Translations under genes and position numbers: made by a program | Notes under the pieces: generated by a model | The model's input: only the letters and a program-made list of their open reading frames with translations | Database searches by the model: none | What the model was told of the DNA's origin: nothing | DNA from: Algoriphagus antarcticus | Lineage (GTDB): Bacteria > Bacteroidota > Bacteroidia > Cytophagales > Cyclobacteriaceae | Length of the DNA stretch: 64,000 bases | Direction of reading: 5' to 3' | NCBI RefSeq assembly: GCF_002150685.1 | Contig: NZ_MSSW01000030.1 | Coordinates: forward strand, 1-64,000 | Part shown: positions 55,908 through 63,082 of the stretch, piece after piece | Position numbering within the stretch: the first letter of the stretch is position 1 | How the letters are laid out: each line of letters starts with the position of its first letter

Positions 55908-56015
55908 CTTCTTTTAAATGTTTAGAAGATCTTTAGCTTTCCTCAGTATCCTTAGCAATTGGTTTAGCTGTCCTTAGAAAGGACAATATTGAATTCAATA
56001 GAATTATAAATTCTT

Positions 56016-56634
56016 CTACGCTTAGGCAAACACTCTACACCTAGCGGGGAACATTTGGTCACTTTAATTTTTGCTGCTACTCAAGAATCCTGATTTATAG
56101 TCAAAAATTGTCCGTTTGATTAACTTCTAATTCTGTCTTGGAATATTTGCCGAATCCAGCAGAGTCTTCTTCTTTCTCAATAAGTACTGATCGATATTGA
56201 CCCTTTCAATATGACTTCTGTTACCTTCTAAAAATTCATAACCCAACTGATCGAAAAAATTAAGCGCATCGACCAGCGAATTAAACTCGATCACCCTTCC
56301 ATCTGAATCAGTGATCTGAGATTCATTTATTCTGCCCCTTGACCTATCCTGACCAAAATCAACTTGAATTCTGACTTTGGGACTAAATACCTTACCTATT
56401 TTAGTAAACTCAATATAGGTGACATTGATCTCCGATAAAGGCACGTTATCTACTGTTTGAGATTGCACAGTGAAGCTTCCAGAAATCATGAAAATTAAGA
56501 CTACGATCCTGATTTTTCGCATGGGTTTTTGTACACGGGTTTATTTAACTACAATTCACTAAAAAACTATAAAATGGACTATTTAAATAGAATTAACTTC
56601 AGGTACGCTAGTCTAGTGATTTTGTTTGGCAAAA
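56016..56634. repeat. 620-bp near-identical duplication, copy 1
   Basis: The segment from CTACGCTTAGGCAAA (56016) to GATTTTGTTTGGCAAAA (56634) recurs at 60915-61534 with about ten substitutions and one single-base indel. It includes a whole exported-protein gene on the minus strand, its upstream 110 bases and its downstream 110 bases. The left end is the CTACGCTTAGG(C)... motif that also marks the ends of repeats near 56925, 57010 and 61880. Confidence 0.9.
56127..56522 (-). CDS. Hypothetical exported protein (duplicated gene, copy 1)
   Basis: A 131-aa protein with a signal peptide (VVLIFMISGSFTVQSQ). The mature part is mixed alpha/beta: VPLSEINVTYIEF, KVRIQVDFGQDRSRGR, GRVIEFNSLVDALNFFDQLGYEFLEG, then a basic tail. 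It differs from copy 2 at 61027-61422 at one residue only (Lys/Glu in YIEFTxIGK). No family is recognised; it may be a periplasmic protein. Both copies end in the same CTACGCTTAGG repeat about 90 bases downstream. Confidence 0.72.
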   Translation of the reverse strand: MRKIRIVVLIFMISGSFTVQSQTVDNVPLSEINVTYIEFTKIGKVFSPKVRIQVDFGQDRSRGRINESQITDSDGRVIEFNSLVDALNFFDQLGYEFLEGNRSHIERVNIDQYLLRKKKTLLDSANIPRQN

Positions 56635-56740
56635 TTCAGAAAATCCTTATGCTTACTCTTACAGTTCGGCACTCCGCCACAGCGGGCTGGCACTTCGGGG
56701 TTATTAAATAATTACTAGGCAAAGTCATCTAAATATTATT

Positions 56741-57050
56741 AATCCACAGACCACGAAGTGGTCAAACCATGATTAGCCCCCGGTAAAACCGGGGGTTAAT
56801 CATGAAGATGAGAACCCCAAGACGGCGAAGCTGTCGAACTTTCAGGTAACAGAATTACTTCCGACTACTGTACGGAATCCATAAGGTATTAAAGCGTAGT
56901 TGCATCCGACCACTGTACGGATTACGCTTAGGCTAGTATTCTGCAACTAGTGGGGGAATTACAAATTCTTAAAAATATGAAAGCGTAGTTGCATCCGACC
57001 ACTGTACGGATTACGCTTAGTCTAGCACTCTACACCTACCAGGGGCATAC
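56741..57050. repeat. Hairpin element and 89-bp tandem repeat abutting an IS256 relic
   Basis: ATGATTAGCCCCCGGT (56769-56784) pairs with ACCGGGGGTTAATCAT (56788-56803), a 16-bp stem with a 3-base loop, preceded by a CCAC/GTGG hairpin. Further on, AAAGCGTAGTTGCATCCGAC begins at 56891 and again at 56980, an 89-bp tandem repeat. Each unit has an arm AAGCGTAGTTGCATCC / GGATTACGCTT and ends in a CTA(C/G)(A/T)CTA...GGGG box. The second unit ends inside the transposase relic. Bases 56635-56740 hold nothing recognisable. Confidence 0.7.
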
Positions 57051-57406
57051 AATGCCAAAATTTGATCATCCAAGCCACTGGTGAGATCCCTTTGTCGTTT
57101 CCCTATCAGTTCTGGTTCAAAATCCCCATTCCGATCACGTGGAGTCGAAATCTCGAGATGTCCAACGTTACTTAGGACTCGTTTGGGAGTCCTGCCATTT
57201 CGCTTATTTAAGCTATCCGAAGCTCGCTCTTGAGTAAGAAAACTCTCAATTTCCCCATCAAGCATCATATTGACCATTTGTTGTAAAATCGCACTAAATG
57301 GGCTCTCTTTGCCAAGCAATTCCTTTTTACTGTAAAGGCGCTCTTTTAATCGCTCATTCATCTGAGGATCACTAAATAATTCTTCAAGTGTTCGTTTCTT
57401 TGTCAT
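57017..57406 (-). pseudogene. IS256-family (mutator) transposase, N-terminal fragment
   Basis: A 129-aa reading frame, against about 400 aa for a complete transposase. MTKKRTLEELFSDPQMNERL is the usual opening, and QQMVNMMLDGEIESFLTQERA, NGRTPKRVLSNVGHLEISTPRDR and LISGLDD-type GLDDQILALYA are the family's N-terminal domain. At LYA (about 57043) homology ends, and the frame runs into the CTA...GGGG repeat (PGRCRVLD) and stops. The DDE catalytic domain is absent. Its ATG overlaps the stop of the DJ-1-like gene. Confidence 0.85.
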
Positions 57407-58557
57407 CTATTTGTAAAATTAGCAGACACACTTAAATGAACAGTCTCAGTAGGCCTTTCTTTCGAAGTAGTCTTTACATGTCTTAAAAGTCCGATAATCT
57501 CAAACCCTTTTGAAATCTCCCACTGCATCGCTGCTACCAGTGCGTGCATTGCAATCAGATCTCTACTGATTACTTGTTTTTCACCACTACTTAATTCCTC
57601 GATCATTTGTTTGGCTTTACCGTACCCCCTTTTTTCATAGGCATTTAAAATCAGGACTGCATTTTCGGCGGCTGTTTTTTCTCTTTTTTTCAGTTCGTAG
57701 CCTAATCGAGTGACCATAGTTTCTGCAACAACCCAAGTTGACCAAGGATTTTGTCCCGTGACCAAGGTTCCATCTGAAATGACGTTTTCAAGATACATGG
57801 CGCCTTCAGAATACAATGCCCCATTTTCTATCAGTTTATCCTGCAACATGAAAGGGAATATCACCTGAGCCTCTTTGATCAGAAAAAGTTCTTCGCGGTT
57901 TGTGAATGAAGAAACCTTTCGGCCTTTCAAATAGGGAGTGCCATCTGTCAATTTCACATTTACCAAAGCTGCCGGCCCATGACAAACCGCACCAATTATT
58001 TTCCCTTGTTCATGGTATATTTTTACGGCTTTTTGAATGGACTTATGATCTGGGAAATCAAACATTGCACCCTTTCCACCTACAAAATAGATTGCCTCAT
58101 ATTCTTCTAAAAGTACATTTTCCATGGCAATTGTGCCTTTTGCTTTTCGCATAGCGAGGGTATCTTTTAGAAAAGCGTAATCATACTCAGTCATATCTTC
58201 ATCATCGAGGACCATCTGCGGTTCACCGCCCCGTGTACTCGCTATGTCTACTTCAAATCCATTGGCAACAAATACATAGTAGGCTTGAGCCAGTTCGGTA
58301 AGTTCGTACCCTGTTTTCTTACCTGTCGTTGGAAAAGATGCGGTGCTGGTAACCACGGCTAAAATTTTCCCTCTGTTTTGTACAGGATTGTCTGTCAAAT
58401 AGGGCAGGGAGGAAGGAAACACATCTTTGAGATTTTCAGAAGAGGAGTTTGGGGTTGAAAGCAAACTCATAAACCACCACCCGAAACCGGCCAATAAAAC
58501 AATAGATCCTGCCACCAGCATCAGTGAACATTTTACAAACTTTTTAATTCTAGACAT
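57403..58557 (-). CDS. DJ-1/PfpI-like protein with membrane anchor and IS-derived C-terminus
   Basis: A 384-aa protein. A transmembrane anchor (SLMLVAGSIVLLAGFGWWFM, residues 11-30) precedes a class I glutamine-amidotransferase-like domain with the nucleophile elbow GAVCHGPAAL (Cys192, His193) and the EExE-like acidic LLEEYEA, as in Hsp31/DJ-1 deglycase-type proteins. A helical extension from about 300 follows. The last dozen residues (HLSVSANFTNR) match the untranslated left end of an IS256-type element (GTGTCTGCTAATTTTACAAA), so the original C-terminus appears replaced by insertion at about 57432. Activity may survive, since the catalytic domain is intact. Confidence 0.8.
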   Translation of the reverse strand: MSRIKKFVKCSLMLVAGSIVLLAGFGWWFMSLLSTPNSSSENLKDVFPSSLPYLTDNPVQNRGKILAVVTSTASFPTTGKKTGYELTELAQAYYVFVANGFEVDIASTRGGEPQMVLDDEDMTEYDYAFLKDTLAMRKAKGTIAMENVLLEEYEAIYFVGGKGAMFDFPDHKSIQKAVKIYHEQGKIIGAVCHGPAALVNVKLTDGTPYLKGRKVSSFTNREELFLIKEAQVIFPFMLQDKLIENGALYSEGAMYLENVISDGTLVTGQNPWSTWVVAETMVTRLGYELKKREKTAAENAVLILNAYEKRGYGKAKQMIEELSSGEKQVISRDLIAMHALVAAMQWEISKGFEIIGLLRHVKTTSKERPTETVHLSVSANFTNR

Positions 58558-58638
58558 AAGTATATTTTTTCAACAAAGAATATACTCTTGCTGATTAGAA
58601 ACTCCCGAAATGATCATTTCGAAAGAGAAACTGATCAT

Positions 58639-59679
58639 TTAACGCATGTTGCGAAATGCAAGGGGAGTTGAGCCGGTTTGCTTTTTAAAGGCTGTATTGA
58701 AACTGGAGAGGCTATTGAATCCGGATTCCATTGCAATTGCCGATATGGTATAATGCTCAAATTTTGAATCCCTCAATTGCTTTATACTTTCTTCAATTCG
58801 ATAGTAATTGATAAACGAATTGAAATTCTTACCGCTCTTTCGGTTGATTACCATAGAAATGATCTGAGGGCTTTGGTGGAAATGCTCGCCCAGAAATTTG
58901 AGTGTCAGATCGGGATTTTTGAAACCCTTTTCTTCAACCATCAATTTTTGAATTCTCAAATAGATTTGCTCGCCCAGATTCTCCGGAATTTGTGTGGACT
59001 TATATTTTTCGTATTCTACTTTATCGATAAAGCGATTTTTGATCACCAGAAAGCTGATCGAATAAGCCACAATTGAATAAAGAATAGGGCCAATAATATA
59101 TGGGATGTCTTCATCAAAGAGATTTAAACTATAGACAAACCAAATAGCCAATAGCCCGAAGAAGATTAGCCTAAGCAGTTGATAATTAGTTGAATTTACC
59201 GCGGGCGCTTTGACGGCCGCTCGATAGCTAAAGACGATATAGCTTATATAATGTCCGTAGTAAAAAGCATACACCACGACAAAAACCCAGAGCGGAAAAG
59301 ACCTTAGGTGAATTTCCTCGATCCAAAAACCAAAACATATTCCAAAAATGGCCGGGAGAAAATGCAGAAAATGAATATTCCGGAGCGAGAAAGAGCGCAA
59401 GAGCAGTGATTTTGAAAATAGGTAAAACAAAGGGCCGATTAGCAACATGGAGGCAAGACCAATAAAAATGATCTTTACATGTAAATCTTGAGCAAACTCT
59501 AGCAAGACCGATTTGCCCACTCTAAAAGACAATACGAAAAGAAGAAAACCGAGTAACTGATTGGAAAGGCTACTACCTCTCTTATGAAAAAAAAGGAATA
59601 CACCGAGAAGAAGTCCATGAATAACACCCAAACCGCTAATAATTATCAATGCGATATCACCTATCGATAGCTCTTCCAT
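58639..59679 (-). CDS. AraC-type regulator with multi-pass membrane N-terminus
   Basis: A 346-aa protein. Residues 1 to about 215 contain seven or so hydrophobic segments (SIGDIALIIISGLGVIHGLLLGVFL ... YSIVAYSISFLVI). Residues about 245-345 form an AraC double HTH (LTLKFLGEHFHQSPQIISMVINRKSGKNF ... TISAIAMESGFNSLSSFNTAFKKQTGSTP). This membrane-anchored AraC design is common in Bacteroidota and senses signals through the membrane part. It lies 81 bp upstream of the DJ-1-like gene on the same strand and probably controls it. Confidence 0.85.
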   Translation of the reverse strand: MEELSIGDIALIIISGLGVIHGLLLGVFLFFHKRGSSLSNQLLGFLLFVLSFRVGKSVLLEFAQDLHVKIIFIGLASMLLIGPLFYLFSKSLLLRSFSLRNIHFLHFLPAIFGICFGFWIEEIHLRSFPLWVFVVVYAFYYGHYISYIVFSYRAAVKAPAVNSTNYQLLRLIFFGLLAIWFVYSLNLFDEDIPYIIGPILYSIVAYSISFLVIKNRFIDKVEYEKYKSTQIPENLGEQIYLRIQKLMVEEKGFKNPDLTLKFLGEHFHQSPQIISMVINRKSGKNFNSFINYYRIEESIKQLRDSKFEHYTISAIAMESGFNSLSSFNTAFKKQTGSTPLAFRNMR

Positions 59680-60914
59680 AGTTACTCCTATAATTTTTTT
59701 TGTTAATTCCTTTTCAGAAATTCTGCCGGCATATTGAGTTACTAAACTACAAATTTTACGCTTACGACAGCTTTTACATGGATGGTGAGATAGCCATGAA
59801 TAAATTTACCTCCAGCGTCATGAATATCCGGGTATTCCCTCGCTTCGGATTCTACAACACGACTTTGTGTCCGTGCTTAATGGCGAAACAAATCGGCTCA
59901 GAGGTGAAAAATATCGGCTCAGAACTGAATTACAAATTCTATCTGATTGTCGAGCGAGGTTCCAAATTTCGCTCAGGCTGAGGGTTCGCCAAAACGATTA
60001 ATTGTTGATCGTGTTAGGATTACAAATCCCCGGATTAAGGTTCGAGATTGCATCCGCGATAAATATCGGGACTCGAACAGCTGGGTCATTCCAAACCTAG
60101 CATGGGAAATTTAAATGGATGATTTGGTCCCGATTTGTTCGACACCCTTCAGGGTCGTTGGGTGTGATTCACATTGGTTTTACCACGGGTTTCACCCATG
60201 GCTCCCGATAATTCGGGACAAGTTATTCATAGTTTGATCTCCCGATAAATCGGGACAGGCATTTCAGGATCATAAATAAGAAGGGGACTATAACGAGTTG
60301 AACATGGCAGATATGTTTTTATTCCAATGACCACGATGTGGTCAAACCATGATTAGCCCTCGGTGGAACCGGGGGTTTGGAGATCAATGCTGGGAAATGG
60401 TAACCCTGAAGGGGTTGAACTTTTAATGAAAGAAATCAAGGATTTGTTACATCCAAAGCTGTACGGATTAATCTTAGTCATTGATTACGCCTTTTCGGGG
60501 ATTGCAAATCCCTAGATCAAGGTTCGAGAATACAAATCTCCAAACAGCTATTTTCCAATACCCACGATTAAAGCCATGAAATTAGGCGTCCTGTAGGGAC
60601 GCTAGATTAGTAGCCCGGGGTTTCAACCCCGGGTAAAAGAAAGAGCATTGGTTTTTTTGTTTTGGCAGGAATGAGGGCAATCGGGAAAAGGAGGATTCGC
60701 CAAAACGATTGATTGTTGATTGTATTAGGATTGCAAATCCCTAGATCAAGGTTCGAGATTGCATCCGCGATAAATATCGGGACTCGAACAGCTGGCGGGC
60801 GGGGATTATAGAAGATTTTAAAGCGTTTTGCATCCGACGACTGTACGGATTACGACTAGGCTAGCATTCTAAAGCTGGGGGAGATTCTTAAAAATATTAA
60901 AGTGTAGTTGCAGG
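59680..60914. repeat. Hairpin-rich repeat array, no genes
   Basis: No supported gene in about 1.2 kb; an open frame at 59700-59981 looks like chance. Repeated units: a block of about 100 bases, TTCGCCAAAAC(G)ATT(A)ATTGTTGAT ... GGTTCGAGATTGCATCC ... CTCGAACAGCTGG, at 59987-60084 and 60695-60795. A partial copy is at 60498-60548. A CCACGATGTGG / GGGGGTTTGGAG unit sits near 60331. CCCGATAA(T/A)TCGGGACA occurs twice at about 60208-60260. GCGTCC/GGACGC and CCCGGGGTTTCAACCCCGGG hairpins lie at 60586-60634. An AAAGCG...CCGACGACTGTACGG unit is at about 60820. Confidence 0.75.
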
Positions 60915-61534
60915 CTACGCTTAGGCAAATACTCTACACCTAGCGGGGAACATTTGGTCCCCTTTAATTTTTGCTGCTACTCAAGAATCCTGATTTATAG
61001 TCAAATATTGTCCGTTTGATTAACTTCTAATTCTGTCTTGGAATATTTGCTGAATCCAGCAGAGTCTTCTTCTTTCTCAATAAGTACTGATCGATATTGA
61101 CCCTTTCAATATGACTTCTGTTACCTTCTAAAAACTCATAACCCAACTGATCGAAAAAATTAAGCGCATCGACCAGCGAATTGAACTCGATCACCCTTCC
61201 ATCTGAATCAGTGATCTGAGATTCATTTATTCGGCCCCTTGACCTATCCTGACCAAAATCAACTTGAATTCTGACTTTGGGACTAAATACCTTACCTATT
61301 TCAGTAAACTCAATATAGGTGACATTGATCTCCGATAAAGGCACGTTATCTACTGTTTGAGATTGCACAGTGAAGCTTCCAGAAATCATGAAAATTAAGA
61401 CTACGATCCTGATTTTTCGCATGGGTTTTTGTACATGGGTTTATTTAACTACAATTCACTAAAAAACTATAAAATGGACTATTTAAATAGAATTAACTTC
61501 AGGTACGCTAGTCTAGTGATTTTGTTTGGCAAAA
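60915..61534. repeat. 620-bp near-identical duplication, copy 2
   Basis: The counterpart of 56016-56634, in the same orientation about 4.9 kb away. The flanks on both sides differ from those of copy 1, and no inverted repeats or clear target duplications bound it. The copies have drifted very little, so the event is recent, either a duplication or gene conversion. Confidence 0.9.
61027..61422 (-). CDS. Hypothetical exported protein (duplicated gene, copy 2)
   Basis: 131 aa, identical to the copy at 56127-56522 except for Glu instead of Lys in YIEFTEIGK. The same signal peptide and the same basic C-terminus are present. Both copies are intact, which suggests that they are either very young or both used. 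There is no neighbour within an operon. Promoter not visible. Confidence 0.72.
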   Translation of the reverse strand: MRKIRIVVLIFMISGSFTVQSQTVDNVPLSEINVTYIEFTEIGKVFSPKVRIQVDFGQDRSRGRINESQITDSDGRVIEFNSLVDALNFFDQLGYEFLEGNRSHIERVNIDQYLLRKKKTLLDSANIPRQN

Positions 61535-61949
61535 CTTTGATGATCCTATTGGCACTTGATCTTTCGAGAAAAGCAAGTTTCGCCAAAACTATTAATTGTT
61601 GATTGTTTTGGGATTACAAATCCCTTGATCAAGGTTCGAGATTACAAATCTCGAACAGCTGGCTCTTAAAGGGAGCCAAATTATCGCAATAGCATCGTAG
61701 ATGCGAAATTTTTGTAGCCACAGGTTTTTAACCTGTGGTTATAAATTGTAATAACGTTTCCGGGTTTTGGCCGAGTCGATGTCAATCTAGAAATGAATGC
61801 TTCGCCAAAACGGAGAGATGGCAATAAAAAAGGGTTCGACTACCTTCGGGAAATTATAAATTCCTGAAGATAGTAAAGCGTAGATGCAATCTACGCTTAG
61901 GCAAGGACTACGCTTAAGCTGGCATACCACACCTAGTGGGGATATTCTA
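61535..61949. repeat. Repeat-containing gap
   Basis: Another TTCGCCAAAAC...GGTTCGAGATT block lies at 61570-61662, with two nested palindromes (TTCGAGATTACAAATCTCGAA and GGGATTACAAATCCC). AACCTGTGG/CCACAGGTT is near 61720. An AAAGCGTAG/CTACGCTT palindromic unit with the CTA...GTGGGG end is at about 61875-61940, directly against the 3' end of the next minus-strand gene. No coding sequence is supported. Confidence 0.7.
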
Positions 61950-62561
61950 CTAAATGCTGCCCAATTCCTTTTTAAACTCAGATTTAATAACTTTTTTTAA
62001 TTCTGAGATTCGCCCTTCAATTTTTTCAGTGTAGAACAAGTTTAATTCTTTTGCAATTTCATTCCTTGTTTCTCTATCATCAGAAAGCATGTCTTTTGTT
62101 GTTTGAAGTCCATACCCCTTAATAAAAATACTCTTTATTTCATTTAAATAAATACAAATTTCATCACTGAAATATATTTCATTTTGATCATAGAATTGGA
62201 TAAAATCGTTTCCTTTAATTAAAACGTCAGCCATTTGAGCCTCTCGCGTAGGAGGATTAAACTTAACTGGTTTCATAAGTTCAAAAAAAGCTAAATCTGC
62301 TATTACTAATTTCTGATAGGTAATTTTTAATATTTCTGATTTTTGGGCGGTCAGACTATTTAGTTTAAGTTGGTATTCTATTAACGATCTGTCAATATTA
62401 GATTTAAATTGCATATTTTCGAATGAGAGCTCATTCTTATACTTTTCAACTTTTTTAGCAAAAAAATGAGATATTAGGTATTTAGAAATCCAAATAATTA
62501 AAGGAGTAGCGAATCCTATTGTACAAATCAAGACAATTACTATTTCATATATTATTTTCAT
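61950..62561 (-). CDS. Membrane-anchored coiled-coil protein (third gene of R-M operon)
   Basis: A 203-aa protein. One or two hydrophobic segments at 4-33 (IYEIVIVLICTIGFATPLII, WISKYLISHFF) are followed by a long helical coiled-coil-like stretch of Lys/Glu/Leu (KVEKYKNELSFENMQFKSNI ... LNSLTAQKSEILKITYQKLV), then a helical domain with FFELMKPVKFNPPTR. Proteins of this design often lie beside restriction systems and are of unknown role. Its ATG overlaps the stop of the preceding membrane gene (ATGA), so they are translationally coupled. No homologue is named. Confidence 0.75.
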   Translation of the reverse strand: MKIIYEIVIVLICTIGFATPLIIWISKYLISHFFAKKVEKYKNELSFENMQFKSNIDRSLIEYQLKLNSLTAQKSEILKITYQKLVIADLAFFELMKPVKFNPPTREAQMADVLIKGNDFIQFYDQNEIYFSDEICIYLNEIKSIFIKGYGLQTTKDMLSDDRETRNEIAKELNLFYTEKIEGRISELKKVIKSEFKKELGSI

Positions 62562-63082
62562 TTTTTGTATTTTAAATATCTTTTAATGTCTTTGTATTTT
62601 TGAAAGTTTTCAGATTTCATTTCTTTAATATCTTTGATTAAAAATTCTAAGATCTGAAACTCATCTATTTTTGTATTTTTATTCCCTAACTCCTTTCTCA
62701 TCTCGAGTAGTACCTTACCTAAAAAGGGTATTAAAAGGGACACGTTTTCATTATATTTCTCTTTATCGTAAATAAGCTGAAACATATCATTAAAAGCTTT
62801 AACAACCTCATCATTGCCATATAGACTCAGACTCAATACTTCTTTTCTATATTCATTGCTTAATATTTTACTTACGACTTTTCCTTGTTCTTGTGAATTT
62901 TTTGAATTGCTAATCATTGATATGATAGGTTCAATAACTTTAAAATAGTTATCTCTTTTTTTCTGAAAAAAAGTTTCTTGTTCTAATAAAAGCCTATCTC
63001 TCTGTTTTTGGTAATAAGCTCCTATAATTAGTGAGAATATTGGTACTATAATTGAAATTATTGTAATCATTGAATTACTCAT
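62558..63082 (-). CDS. Membrane-anchored helical protein (second gene of R-M operon)
   Basis: A 174-aa protein with an N-terminal hydrophobic segment (MITIISIIVPIFSLIIGAYY), followed by basic and acidic coiled-coil-like sequence (QKQRDRLLLEQETFFQKKRDNYFKVIEPII) and a helical body with NDEVVKAFNDMFQLIY. It starts inside the last codons of the restriction-modification gene (ATGA overlap at 63079-63082) and overlaps the following gene the same way, a compact three-gene cassette. The product is unrecognised. The base composition is more AT-rich than the core genes, which fits transfer. Confidence 0.75.
   Translation of the reverse strand: MSNSMITIISIIVPIFSLIIGAYYQKQRDRLLLEQETFFQKKRDNYFKVIEPIISMISNSKNSQEQGKVVSKILSNEYRKEVLSLSLYGNDEVVKAFNDMFQLIYDKEKYNENVSLLIPFLGKVLLEMRKELGNKNTKIDEFQILEFLIKDIKEMKSENFQKYKDIKRYLKYKK

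Noticed and set aside
59700..59981. 93-aa plus-strand open frame
   Set aside because: It runs through repeat-like sequence with no domain or plausible start context.
56016..61950. Integron-like gene cassettes: genes each ending in a CTACGCTTAGGC...GGGG repeat
   Set aside because: No integrase is present, the repeats lack a paired RYYYAAC/GTTRRRY attC layout, and several occur in tandem without genes.
59980..61950. CRISPR array
   Set aside because: The repeats vary in length, spacing and sequence and are hairpin elements. There are no regular spacers and no cas genes.
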